A stretch of DNA of 64,000 nt, taken from Myxococcales bacterium. Lineage in GTDB: Bacteria; Myxococcota_A; Polyangia; Palsa-1104; JAEUJZ01. The notes beneath the pieces were generated by a model. That model did no database searches and was not told the origin of the DNA. It saw only the letters and a program-made list of their open reading frames with translations. The translations under genes and the position numbers were made by a program. The number at the start of each line of letters is the position of its first letter. Within the stretch, counting starts at the first letter, position 1. Location of the stretch: assembly GCA_016794505.1 (NCBI GenBank), contig JAEUJZ010000013.1, positions 248,001 to 312,000 of the forward strand, written 5' to 3'. Shown here piece after piece: positions 1 through 8,076 of the stretch.

Positions 1-1536
1 CCGACGCAGCGCATATTCGTGATTGCCCGCGGCAAGAAACACTGGGATGCGCTCAAGCAGCGGCGCCGCCACGGCAAAGAAGCGATCCCAGTCGCTGTCT
101 TCGGTGCCGCGCTCGACGACATCCCCGGTACAAAGGACCAGATCGGGATCCTCGGCCAGAAGCGACTGCACCACCTGCGCATGCACGCTGTGCCCACTGC
201 GCGAGTCGCCATAGACGACAAAGCGCAGCGGTCGCCCCGAGGACGGCGGCGTATGCAGCGCGACCAAGGGCAGCTCACTGCGCTGTCCCGTCGGCGACAG
301 GATGGCCACTTGATAGTGATACGTGGTCCCCGGTCGCAGCCCGGTCAGCCGCACGCGATGGCTGGTCAAAGGCGGACCACGCGGATCGTCGGCAAGCTGG
401 CGATCGCGCGGGCTCGCCGCATCGCCTCTGCCATAGCGCAGCGACAGATAGGTCGGCGTGTTGGTCTCTAACGCGAGGTCCAAGACGCCCGCGAGCAGCC
501 GCTCGATGTATGGCCCGCGAACCACGCGCGGACCGTCGCTGGCTGACAGCTCAAGCTCGACGCGCGGGCAGCGCTCGACGGCGCGGGGGTGAACTTCGAC
601 GGCCAGGACGTTTCCTTCGGGCAGCAGCAAGCCCGGCGCAAGCGGGATGTGGTGGCTCTCTGGCTCAACGGGCCCGCGCTCTAGCGCCAAGGAAAAGCCG
701 TCGGGCGCAGGCGTGGGCAAGCGACGGCGCACGACCTCGACACCGTTTAGATAGGCCACGATGCCGTCGGAATAGCGAGCGCGCAGCGTCAGAAGCGAAA
801 GGCCGCGCACGTCCACGGCGACCGCGAAGCGACGACGCAGATACAGCGTGCCAGCGCAGGCTGGTGGCGCGACAGGGCCCGTGCCGCCATCGACACTGCC
901 GGTGCTGCTGGGCCCGCCGAGGTTGGCCGGCTTTCCTCGTCCACTTTCACTGCCGGCATCGACCCCAGCGCCCGCGCTTACGCGTCGGCTGCTGCCGGCA
1001 TCTGCTGCCGAGTCCTCAGCGAAGATGAGCCCGCCATCGAGTCCTTCCGATGCGGTGCTGAATGCAGGGCGGGTGACGGTGGCGCTGCTGCCGTTTCCGA
1101 GGGCGGGGCTGCTGCTCGATGCACCGGGACTGAGCCACAGCGAACCCGGCGCAGCGGGTGCCGAGCTAGGGGTCTGCGGCGGTGCGGCGGGCCAGCCGCT
1201 GTCGTCGTATTCCGGTCGCACCCAGTCGGACGGAGGCAAAGGGGGCGCGCTCCCCGTCGAAGGTCCGCTCGCTGCCGCGGCGCCGGCATCTATCGGCACA
1301 CTGACGGGCCACGGGGGTGGAATGCGCAGCAGCCTGGCGCCTTCGTTTGCACCGACGGTGCGCGGCATAAGGATGTGCTCGGAAGCCCAGGCCGGACCGA
1401 CCCACGCACCCACGCCACACCCCAGCGAAAGTGCCAGCAGCAGCGGGCGGACGACGGACAACCATCGCCCATGGCCTGCGGCCCACGTGCGACGGCCAGC
1501 GCCGCATTGCCCGCTCTGCACCCCGCGGTCGCGCAC
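1..1536 (-). CDS. Secreted calcineurin-like metallophosphoesterase (partial, C-terminus beyond window)
   Basis: I read this frame directly from the complement; it runs off the left edge, so about 512 residues of an incomplete protein are visible. A GTG at 1536 follows AGGA with an 8-nt spacer and leads into a hydrophobic export signal (about residues 25-52). Next comes a carbohydrate-binding-like beta domain (motifs EYDDSGWP and GIVAYLNGVEVVRRR), split by roughly 130 Ser/Ala/Gly/Pro-rich residues. A fibronectin-like domain follows (LRPGTTYHYQV), then the phosphatase core with the metal-binding motifs VVYGDSRSG, CTGDVVERG and AAGNHEY. This domain order resembles purple acid phosphatase-type exported phosphoesterases. 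The substrate is unknown. It is divergent from the cytochrome gene at 1856. Confidence 0.8.
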   Translation of the reverse strand, partial: MRDRGVQSGQCGAGRRTWAAGHGRWLSVVRPLLLALSLGCGVGAWVGPAWASEHILMPRTVGANEGARLLRIPPPWPVSVPIDAGAAAASGPSTGSAPPLPPSDWVRPEYDDSGWPAAPPQTPSSAPAAPGSLWLSPGASSSSPALGNGSSATVTRPAFSTASEGLDGGLIFAEDSAADAGSSRRVSAGAGVDAGSESGRGKPANLGGPSSTGSVDGGTGPVAPPACAGTLYLRRRFAVAVDVRGLSLLTLRARYSDGIVAYLNGVEVVRRRLPTPAPDGFSLALERGPVEPESHHIPLAPGLLLPEGNVLAVEVHPRAVERCPRVELELSASDGPRVVRGPYIERLLAGVLDLALETNTPTYLSLRYGRGDAASPRDRQLADDPRGPPLTSHRVRLTGLRPGTTYHYQVAILSPTGQRSELPLVALHTPPSSGRPLRFVVYGDSRSGHSVHAQVVQSLLAEDPDLVLCTGDVVERGTEDSDWDRFFAVAAPLLERIPVFLAAGNHEYALRR

Positions 1537-1855
1537 GCTGCTAGTCCTCGCAGCTTCGATACAACATGGCGTAGGCAGAGGTCGGCATCGTCGTCACACC
1601 CGGTTCTCGCGGCCATTATGAAGCATCGTCGCAGTCACGTCGTCATTATTTCCGGCGCTGGCCGCTGTATCGGCCTCTGCATGGGCCGCTGCACAACCAA
1701 GAACCGTGGCACCCAAACGATCGATCCCTGCCAGCGGCCTGCACTGGCCGCACGCAACGCGGCCGGGTGCGGCGCGGAGGAACCATCGAAGCGCTGCCGG
1801 ACCTGTTCAGCTCAGGACCGTCTGAAGTAGGATGATGCGAGGAGAACGTGAGCCT
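1537..1855. other. Divergent intergenic region
   Basis: This 319-base stretch lies between the divergent phosphoesterase and cytochrome c genes and must carry the promoters of both. I see no gene with plausible coding character. The reading frames that cross it are extensions of neighbouring frames. I could not assign a clear -35/-10 pair. Confidence 0.5.
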
Positions 1856-2314
1856 ATGGTGACAACTCGATCCATCTGCATGCCTTGGATGTTGGCTGCG
1901 GTCTTTGCCCTGCCGCTTTGGACCCCATCGGCGCGAGCCACAGAGCCCGCTCCCGTGCCGGCTCCGGCCGCGGCCAAGCCCGCCCCTGCAGCGGCTACCG
2001 CCACGGCAGCCGCTGCCAAACCCCCTGGAGGCCCAGCGGGCGGGGGCGCCTGGAAAGACCTGCAAGTCCTGCCGAAGAACATCAGCAAGGACGAGCTGAA
2101 AAAGATCATGAAGTCGATGAGCAAGGACCTGGGCGTCGACTGCTCCTTCTGCCATGACGAGCCCAACATGGAGAAGGACACGAACAAGAAAAAGCTGGCG
2201 CGCGAGATGATGCAGATGACCAGCGAGATCAGCCGCAAGTACCCATCGACGATGAAGAAGGTCACGTGCTGGACCTGTCACCGCGGCAAAGAAGAGCCCG
2301 ACAAGCGCCAGTAG
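1856..2314 (+). CDS. Small exported diheme c-type cytochrome
   Basis: A 152-residue protein with a cleavable signal peptide (residues 1-28, ending SARA), then an Ala/Pro-rich linker (30-65) and two haem-binding motifs, CSFCH at 96-100 and CWTCH at 138-142. The spacing and the REMMQM segment between the haems resemble the photosynthetic reaction-centre cytochrome c subunit fold, which is common in non-photosynthetic bacteria as a small periplasmic electron carrier. The ATG at 1856 is preferred over 1832 because GGAG lies upstream of it and the signal peptide starts cleanly. It would act in the periplasm; its redox partners are not shown by context. Confidence 0.8.
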   Translation: MVTTRSICMPWMLAAVFALPLWTPSARATEPAPVPAPAAAKPAPAAATATAAAAKPPGGPAGGGAWKDLQVLPKNISKDELKKIMKSMSKDLGVDCSFCHDEPNMEKDTNKKKLAREMMQMTSEISRKYPSTMKKVTCWTCHRGKEEPDKRQ

Positions 2315-2355
2315 TCCGTGGCCGGCTCGCCGAGCCAAAGTGATATCATGCGGCC

Positions 2356-3207
2356 ATGTCGTCTGGGCCGAGCGCGGGTCTGCCAATCGCGCCGACGCTG
2401 TGCGGGCTGAACCTGTGGCTTGTTGGCCTGGTCGTACCGCTTTCCTTGGCGCTGGCCGCTGGGCAGCCTCTTTCGGGGGCCTGGGTGCCGCTTTCCATGA
2501 CGCCGCTGTCTCCCGTCGCGCTGGGGCTTGGTCTGTGGCTGCGCTCGCGTCGCCTGGGCCAGGCCTTGCTGCTTCTGGCGGTGCCGCTCTTCGCGCTGGC
2601 TCCATCGGGTGATGTTGCGCTATCGAGCCCGCGCCTTTGGCCCCGCCCCGCCGTATTGATCGAGCTTGTCCTGTTGCTCGCGTACCTCGTGCTTACGTGC
2701 AAGCTCCTCGCTCGCCAGACGTCGCCGCTTGCGCCTGCGGTTGTCACCACAGAGCCCCCGCGCGCCTGGCAGCACGAGCCCGTGGCGCAGCTGAATCAGC
2801 TTCCCCCGCCCTCGCCACGCTTGCGCCGCCGCCTGCAGATGGGCCGGCTCTTGTGCCTGTATGCCGTCGCGGTACCAGCGGTCTTGGTCTATGCACTCGA
2901 CTTCCATACGCCGCACTTGCGCGTGCTTCAGAAGAGCTTTCCCAATCCCCTGCGACAGAGCGCGATCCAGGCGACAGCGACGGCGCTAATCGCGCTTCTG
3001 TCTTGCGTTACGTTTTATTTTTGCGCGGCCGCTCCACAGCTCTCGCAGCTAAGCCAGCATCGAGAGCTGCGCGACGATCTGCGCGCCATTCGCAGCCGTG
3101 CCCGCCGCGGTCGCCCCAGCCTGCGCCTGTGGGTGGCCATGGGCCTGGCGATTGTGGGCATGGGGGCGCTGCTGCTGTTTACGCTGCGAGGCCACGGGAG
3201 CCCCTAA
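2356..3207 (+). CDS. Polytopic membrane protein of the MoxR/DUF58 cluster
   Basis: A 283-residue protein with about six hydrophobic segments (roughly residues 20-37, 50-65, 68-84, 98-115, 168-184, 208-228) and a last one at 262-277 just before a short polar tail. A basic loop (RAIRSRARRGRP) precedes the final segment. I do not recognise a named family. It is the first gene of a tight same-strand run leading to the MoxR ATPase, and its stop at 3207 nearly touches the next start at 3209, so it is probably a membrane component of that complex. Confidence 0.7.
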   Translation: MSSGPSAGLPIAPTLCGLNLWLVGLVVPLSLALAAGQPLSGAWVPLSMTPLSPVALGLGLWLRSRRLGQALLLLAVPLFALAPSGDVALSSPRLWPRPAVLIELVLLLAYLVLTCKLLARQTSPLAPAVVTTEPPRAWQHEPVAQLNQLPPPSPRLRRRLQMGRLLCLYAVAVPAVLVYALDFHTPHLRVLQKSFPNPLRQSAIQATATALIALLSCVTFYFCAAAPQLSQLSQHRELRDDLRAIRSRARRGRPSLRLWVAMGLAIVGMGALLLFTLRGHGSP

Positions 3208-3208
3208 C

Positions 3209-3406
3209 GTGTTGCGCAAGCTGCCCTTCTTCCAGACCCTCAGCGTGCTGATGTTCATCGCCTGCTTGGTGTTCTTTTGGCAGTGCGTTGTCCATCTGGT
3301 TCGTCGCGACTACGTCGCTGCCAGCATGCTGATGCTGATCGGTATCTCGACGCTGTGGGTGGGCGGCGAGCTCGCCAAGCTGGCCCTGGCCGAGCGCGAG
3401 AGCTAG
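3209..3406 (+). CDS. Small two-TM membrane protein
   Basis: A 65-residue protein starting at GTG 3209, one base after the previous stop, with GGGAG about 8 nt upstream. It has two hydrophobic segments (about residues 10-29 and 36-55) and the sequence between carries HLVRRDY. No family is recognised. An upstream ATG at 3098 also opens this frame, but that part overlaps the preceding gene and looks non-coding, so the short form is preferred. Its position between two membrane proteins of the MoxR cluster suggests an accessory subunit. Confidence 0.6.
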   Translation: MLRKLPFFQTLSVLMFIACLVFFWQCVVHLVRRDYVAASMLMLIGISTLWVGGELAKLALAERES

Positions 3407-3413
3407 GTCGGAC

Positions 3414-4760
3414 ATGCTCGCCGGACTGCTGGTCTTTTCCAGCCTGCTTGCTGCAAGCGATCCCTCGCTGGGCCGCGACTTTCACCTGGGCCACAGCGGC
3501 TGGAATGGGCTCTCGCGCATGGCCGAAGTGGCGCGCGGGCTGGGCTGTCCCGTCGAGTCGCCGGGCACGCTCGACTGGTCCAAGCTCGACGGACAAGACA
3601 TCTTGCTGTTCGTTCATCCTGAGACCGCGATCGACGACGAAGCGGCATTTGCCTATCTAGGTGCAGGGGGCCGCTTGCTCTTGGCCGATGACTATGGACA
3701 GTCGCAGGCCGTGCTGCGCCGCTTGGGGATCGAGCGCGAGGCCGGGCCGCTGCCTGCCGGCACCCAACTTTATCGCCAGAACGCCTCGCTGCCCGTCGCC
3801 ACGCGACAGCGCGAGACGGCCATCGCCCGCGGCACCAGCGAGCTGGTCGGCAACCACAGCGCGTTTTTTCGCAGCGCACTGCCCGCGACCTATGAATTCA
3901 CCGTCGGCACCGGCCTGGTGATCGAGGGACGCCTGCAGCACGGTCGCTTTATCGCCATGGCTGACTCCAGCCTGTTTATCAACAACATGTTGGAACTGCC
4001 CGGCAACCGCGACTTCTTGGTGCGTCTGCTCGTCGAGACCTGTCGTGTACACCGCGATCGCATCCTGCTTTTTTCTGGGCGCTTCAGCCAGCGTGGCATG
4101 CCACCTGCCGTGCTCGAAGGCGCACCTCTCGATGGTGGGGGTGCCGAGAGTGTCGAGAAGTGGAATCGCTCGGCCAGCGGGACCAACCTGCGCGTGTATG
4201 AGCTCTTGCGCAGCCGCGGGAACGGGGTGCTGGGCGATGCCGTGCTGGTGTCGGGGCTCTTGTTCTGCTTGGCCGCTCTGGCCCTGCTTTTGCGCTATCT
4301 GCCGACGGTGAGCCCGACACAAGATGAGCGCTTTGCGCAGCCACCGCGCCCACCCGAGACGGGCCTGCACGCCAGCATCGTGCGCTACATGCTGGGGGCG
4401 GGACAGGCCGTGCGCTGGGGCTATGTCTATCCCGCGACGCTCTTGCGCGAAGAGGTCTTGGCCCGCCTTGAGCCCTGGCTGCGCCAAAGCCCGTCTGCGC
4501 ACTCGGGCTCGACGGCGCTTAGCCCAACCACTGAAGAGCTGAGCCGCTGCATCCGCGAGGTCGTCAGTCCGCGAGCCGGCGAGCTCTGCGCCGAGCTGCT
4601 TGTCGAGTTTCGTCGCCTGGATCGCAAGCCGAGCGCCGGCAGCAGCCATCCCAGCAGCGCGCACGTCTCGTCGAAGCAGCTCATTCGCTGGCATACCCTC
4701 GCCACCCAGCTCTTTGCCGAGCTAGAGCAGAAAAAGAACCGCGCGGCCGCGCCGCAATAG
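3414..4760 (+). CDS. DUF4350-type membrane protein
   Basis: A 448-residue protein with an N-terminal signal or anchor (MLAGLLVFSSLLAAS). It then has an extracytoplasmic Rossmann-like domain typical of DUF4350 (residues about 20-220, with FVHPETAIDD, GGRLLLADD and ADSSLFINNMLE), a single membrane span at about 275-295 and a cytoplasmic tail of about 150 residues. DUF4350 proteins are regularly encoded beside MoxR ATPases and DUF58 proteins, as here (MoxR starts 17 bases downstream). The role in the complex is not established; a ligand-sensing or scaffold part is plausible. Confidence 0.75.
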   Translation: MLAGLLVFSSLLAASDPSLGRDFHLGHSGWNGLSRMAEVARGLGCPVESPGTLDWSKLDGQDILLFVHPETAIDDEAAFAYLGAGGRLLLADDYGQSQAVLRRLGIEREAGPLPAGTQLYRQNASLPVATRQRETAIARGTSELVGNHSAFFRSALPATYEFTVGTGLVIEGRLQHGRFIAMADSSLFINNMLELPGNRDFLVRLLVETCRVHRDRILLFSGRFSQRGMPPAVLEGAPLDGGGAESVEKWNRSASGTNLRVYELLRSRGNGVLGDAVLVSGLLFCLAALALLLRYLPTVSPTQDERFAQPPRPPETGLHASIVRYMLGAGQAVRWGYVYPATLLREEVLARLEPWLRQSPSAHSGSTALSPTTEELSRCIREVVSPRAGELCAELLVEFRRLDRKPSAGSSHPSSAHVSSKQLIRWHTLATQLFAELEQKKNRAAAPQ

Positions 4761-4777
4761 AAGAAGATCGATCGCGC

Positions 4778-5803
4778 ATGCCTGAGACCGCAGAAACCAT
4801 CTTGTCATCAGAACGGCTGTTGCAAGCGCAGAAGCTGGGCCAAGCCGTCATCGCTGAAGTCGGCCGTGTGTTCATCGGAAACCCGACCATCGTCGAAGCG
4901 CTGCTGCTGGGCCTGCTGTCGCGCGGCCACGTGCTCTTAGAGGGCGTGCCCGGCGTGGCCAAGACGACGCTGGTCAAGGCCTTTGCCCAGGTTCTGGGCT
5001 GTCAGTTCCGACGCGTGCAGTTCACACCGGACCTTCTGCCTTCGGACATCACAGGCACGTACATCTTGGATCCGGCGAGCAAAGACTTCGTGCTGCGCGA
5101 GGGGCCGATCTTTGCGCAGATCATCCTGGGTGATGAGATCAACCGCGCCCCGCCCAAGACGCAGTCGGCGCTGCTCGAAGCCATGCAAGAAGGTCAAGTG
5201 ACGCTGGAAGGTCAGACGCGCACTTTGCCGCAGCCGTTTATGGTCCTTGCCACCCAAAATCCCATCGAGCACGAGGGCACGTATCCCTTGCCGGAAGCGC
5301 AACTCGATCGCTTTTTGATCAAGCTGTCCGTCGGATATCCCGAGGCACAGGCCGAAAAAAACATGCTGCGCGCCTATGCCCAAGCGCCCAGCCCGCCGCG
5401 TGAGCTCTTGTCACCGCCTGTGATCTTAGAGCTACAGCGCTTGGCCGCTGCCGTGCATGTCGACGACGAGATCTATGACTATGTGCTGGAGCTTGTGCGC
5501 TATACGCGGCAGCATCGCCGCGTCGCGTTAGGCGCTTCGCCACGGGCCGCCTTGGCGCTTCTGCACGCGGCGCGAGCACGCGCGCTGCTTTCGGGTCGCG
5601 ACTTCGTGCTGCCCGACGACGTAAAAGCGCTGGCCGCGCAGATCTTGGCCCACCGCTTGATGCTGATCTCGGAAGCCGAAATGGAAGGCATCGTCTCGGC
5701 CAGCGTGATCCATGAAGCGCTGCAGGCCGTCGCCGTGCGACCGTCCGAGCGCCGTCGCAGCGAAGCCGCAGCCGCCCCCGTGACCCCGCGTCGCGTTTCC
5801 TAG
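4778..5803 (+). CDS. MoxR-family AAA+ ATPase
   Basis: A 341-residue cytoplasmic AAA+ ATPase. Walker A is GVPGVAKT (residues 56-63), Walker B is ILGDE (116-120), and the MoxR signature NRAPPKTQSALLEAMQEGQV follows, with sensor 1 at ATQNP and the C-terminal helical lid after residue 210. MoxR proteins act as chaperone-like ATPases that work with partners carrying vWA or DUF58 domains. The DUF58 gene follows 37 bases downstream and the DUF4350 gene precedes it, the standard arrangement. Length and motif order are normal for the family. Confidence 0.95.
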   Translation: MPETAETILSSERLLQAQKLGQAVIAEVGRVFIGNPTIVEALLLGLLSRGHVLLEGVPGVAKTTLVKAFAQVLGCQFRRVQFTPDLLPSDITGTYILDPASKDFVLREGPIFAQIILGDEINRAPPKTQSALLEAMQEGQVTLEGQTRTLPQPFMVLATQNPIEHEGTYPLPEAQLDRFLIKLSVGYPEAQAEKNMLRAYAQAPSPPRELLSPPVILELQRLAAAVHVDDEIYDYVLELVRYTRQHRRVALGASPRAALALLHAARARALLSGRDFVLPDDVKALAAQILAHRLMLISEAEMEGIVSASVIHEALQAVAVRPSERRRSEAAAAPVTPRRVS

Positions 5804-5840
5804 CCCGCAAGTCATGCAACAGACGGAGTGACGCGACGTC

Positions 5841-7592
5841 GTGAGCACCAGCCAGAACACGAGCAACCGCGGCCGCTTTCCCGCGCTCACCACGCGCGGC
5901 GCGTATGTGCTGTCGCTGGCCATCGTCCTTTTGATCCTCGGCGTGGGGTACGGCAGCTGGACGCTGTCGCTGACCGGTCTGTGCTGCGTCACGCTTTTGT
6001 TCAGTTCCTATCTGCTCTTTGCGATACGTGTGGCCCTGCTGTGGCGACGGTATCTAGAGCTGGTCTGGTGGCTACCACGCGCCGCCGCCAATGAGGGCTT
6101 GATTGCCCATCGCACATTTGAAGTGCAGGTCGCTCTGCGCAACCTCAGCCCGCTGTCGTTGGGCTTTGCCGAGCTGCGCGTGTTCTGTTCGCGGTGCATT
6201 GTCGTCTCGCGCTCGCTGACCCCCGTCGAGCTTCTGCCGCGCCGACAAGCCTCGGCGCGCTTGGAGCTTCGCGCGCTGCAAGCTGGGCAGTGGATGATCC
6301 ACGGTGCCGCCGTGCGCATCTGGGATGCCTTCGGTCTGTACAGTATCGAGGCGTACTACCCGTCGGCACTGTCGCTCAAGGTGCTGCCGCGCTCGCAGCC
6401 GCGCTTGGCGCTGCTGCCGACTCGCATGCGCGGCGGGGGCGGCGAAGAGCGCATTGGCTTGCACACGCTGCGCCGCCGCGGTCTGGGCGGTGATCTGCGC
6501 GAGCTACGCGAGTACGTGCCGGGCGATCCGTTCAAGCTCATCGCGTGGAAGGCCAGTGCGCGGGCGCCCATGGGTCGGCCTCTTGTGCGCGAGCTAGAGC
6601 GCGAGATGCTGCTTCTGCACTACATCCTGCTCGATATCGGCGCGACGATGCGCGAAGGACGCCCTGGACAGTGGAAGCTCGATCACATGATCGAGCTGGC
6701 CTTGGGGTACGCCGGCTCGGCCCTGGCCGAAGGGGATCGCGTGGCCTTGGTCACGTTTGACGGCAGCGTGTACAGCCACCTCAAGCCCGGCGATGGCCCG
6801 CCCCACCGCCTGCACATCTGCGAGCGGCTGCTTTCGCTGATGAACATCGTCGAAGATGGCTTCGTGGCCATGACCGATGGCGAGATCGTCGCCGCTGTCG
6901 CTCGATACCTGCGTCAGCAAGAGGGCCTGGATGCCCGCGTTCGCCGAGCGCCGCCGATGGACGATCAGGCCGCTTGGGCAGGCATCGCTGTTGCGCCAAG
7001 CGGCGAGCTCTTTGAAGTCGCCCCACTTCTTGCTGCGGCGCGCCGCCTGCTTCCGCCCCCCAGCGGCGCAGCGAGCGAAGGCGTACCTGCAGCCGGCAAG
7101 ACCGCAAGCAGCGAGCTCGCCCTGCTGCGACAGCTCTGTCGACACCGCGGCATCGAGCTGCCCTATGGTCAGCGCTCGTCGGGAAGTCGGGCGCAAGGCT
7201 TGGCCGCCGCGCTGGAGCTCGCCGCACAACAGAGCGGCACGCGCGTGCTCTTGCTGTCGGATCTTTTGGGCATGGACAGCGATGAGCACTCGCAGGCGCT
7301 GTCGCGAGCCGGCGCGCTGTGTCGCAAGCGTGCGCTGCAACTGACCTGTCTTCAGCCGACGGCTCGACGGTACGTGCCCAGGGAACTATTTGATGATCCG
7401 GCCTCTGCGCGAGCGGCCGAGATCTTCGGCTGGGAGCAAGACCGGCAGGAAGCCCGCATGCATAGAATGCTGGCAAAGATCGGCTGTCCTGTGATAGCCG
7501 TAGGTCCCGAGGACGGTCTGGTGCAGATCTTTGCCAGAGCGGCCTCAAAGCGACCCAAGACCGTCGCAGACCGCTTGGAAACAACCTCATAA
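5841..7592 (+). CDS. DUF58 domain protein, MoxR partner
   Basis: A 583-residue protein starting at GTG 5841. Two membrane spans lie at residues 21-66, followed by a beta-rich domain and the DUF58 signature EYVPGDPFKLIAWKASAR at about 224-241. The region after it (about 255-330, with LLHYILLDIGATMREG) is a vWA-like fold. About 150 less conserved residues follow, including an Ala/Gly/Pro-rich linker, then a second Rossmann-like stretch (RVLLLSDLLG). DUF58 proteins are the usual substrates or partners of MoxR ATPases. It is the last gene of the cluster that starts at 2356. Its C-terminal half is longer than in minimal DUF58 proteins. Confidence 0.9.
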   Translation: MSTSQNTSNRGRFPALTTRGAYVLSLAIVLLILGVGYGSWTLSLTGLCCVTLLFSSYLLFAIRVALLWRRYLELVWWLPRAAANEGLIAHRTFEVQVALRNLSPLSLGFAELRVFCSRCIVVSRSLTPVELLPRRQASARLELRALQAGQWMIHGAAVRIWDAFGLYSIEAYYPSALSLKVLPRSQPRLALLPTRMRGGGGEERIGLHTLRRRGLGGDLRELREYVPGDPFKLIAWKASARAPMGRPLVRELEREMLLLHYILLDIGATMREGRPGQWKLDHMIELALGYAGSALAEGDRVALVTFDGSVYSHLKPGDGPPHRLHICERLLSLMNIVEDGFVAMTDGEIVAAVARYLRQQEGLDARVRRAPPMDDQAAWAGIAVAPSGELFEVAPLLAAARRLLPPPSGAASEGVPAAGKTASSELALLRQLCRHRGIELPYGQRSSGSRAQGLAAALELAAQQSGTRVLLLSDLLGMDSDEHSQALSRAGALCRKRALQLTCLQPTARRYVPRELFDDPASARAAEIFGWEQDRQEARMHRMLAKIGCPVIAVGPEDGLVQIFARAASKRPKTVADRLETTS

Positions 7593-7678
7593 AAAATCGC
7601 CGCCGGCTGCGCTGTGCGTCTTTATCCATCGCATGCTGTTGCTGAGCGATTCGCCAAAGACGAAGGAGTCCAAAGAAT

Positions 7679-7981
7679 ATGGCCACGATGATCACGGAGG
7701 AGTGCATCAACTGCGGTGCGTGCGAGCCAGAGTGCCCCAATGAAGCCATCTCCGAAGGCGAAGACATCTACGTCATCGATCCGAACCTGTGTACCGAGTG
7801 TGTGGGCTTTCACGACTATGAAGCATGCCAAGCGGTGTGCCCGGTCGAGTGCTGCATTCCCGACCCCAACCGCCGCGAGTCGGAAGAAGCCCTGCTCAAT
7901 CGCGCCATCAAGCTTCACCCAGACAAGCAGTTCCCGTCGCTGGCGCAGCTTCCTGCCAACCTCTCTCGCTTCCGCAAGTAG
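7679..7981 (+). CDS. YfhL-type 2[4Fe-4S] ferredoxin
   Basis: A 100-residue soluble ferredoxin. Cluster-binding cysteines are C9, C12, C15 and C19 in the first motif and C38, C41, C50 and C54 in the second. The second motif has the extended CxxC-x8-CxxxC spacing typical of the YfhL/Allochromatium-type ferredoxins. AAGGAG lies 9 nt upstream of the ATG. It follows the DUF58 gene after 86 bases and is followed at once by the RNA helicase frame. Ferredoxins of this type transfer low-potential electrons; the partner enzyme is not evident here. Confidence 0.93.
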   Translation: MATMITEECINCGACEPECPNEAISEGEDIYVIDPNLCTECVGFHDYEACQAVCPVECCIPDPNRRESEEALLNRAIKLHPDKQFPSLAQLPANLSRFRK

Positions 7982-8076
7982 TCCTGTCCGACTCTCCCGC
8001 AGATCCGAAAGCGCCCGCGAGCGACGATAGTCCCGCTACCGTCAGCGACTATCTGTCCAGCCTGCAAGCGACGCTG

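Noticed and set aside
848..1621. Plus-strand open frame of 257 codons
   Set aside because: Shadow of the metallophosphoesterase on the other strand; composition is Pro/Ala/Ser-rich with no domain.
1646..2605. Long minus-strand open frame (319 codons) opposite the cytochrome c gene
   Set aside because: Its Arg/Ala/Gly/Pro-rich composition is typical of a shadow frame in GC-rich DNA, and the plus strand has a signal peptide and two haem motifs.
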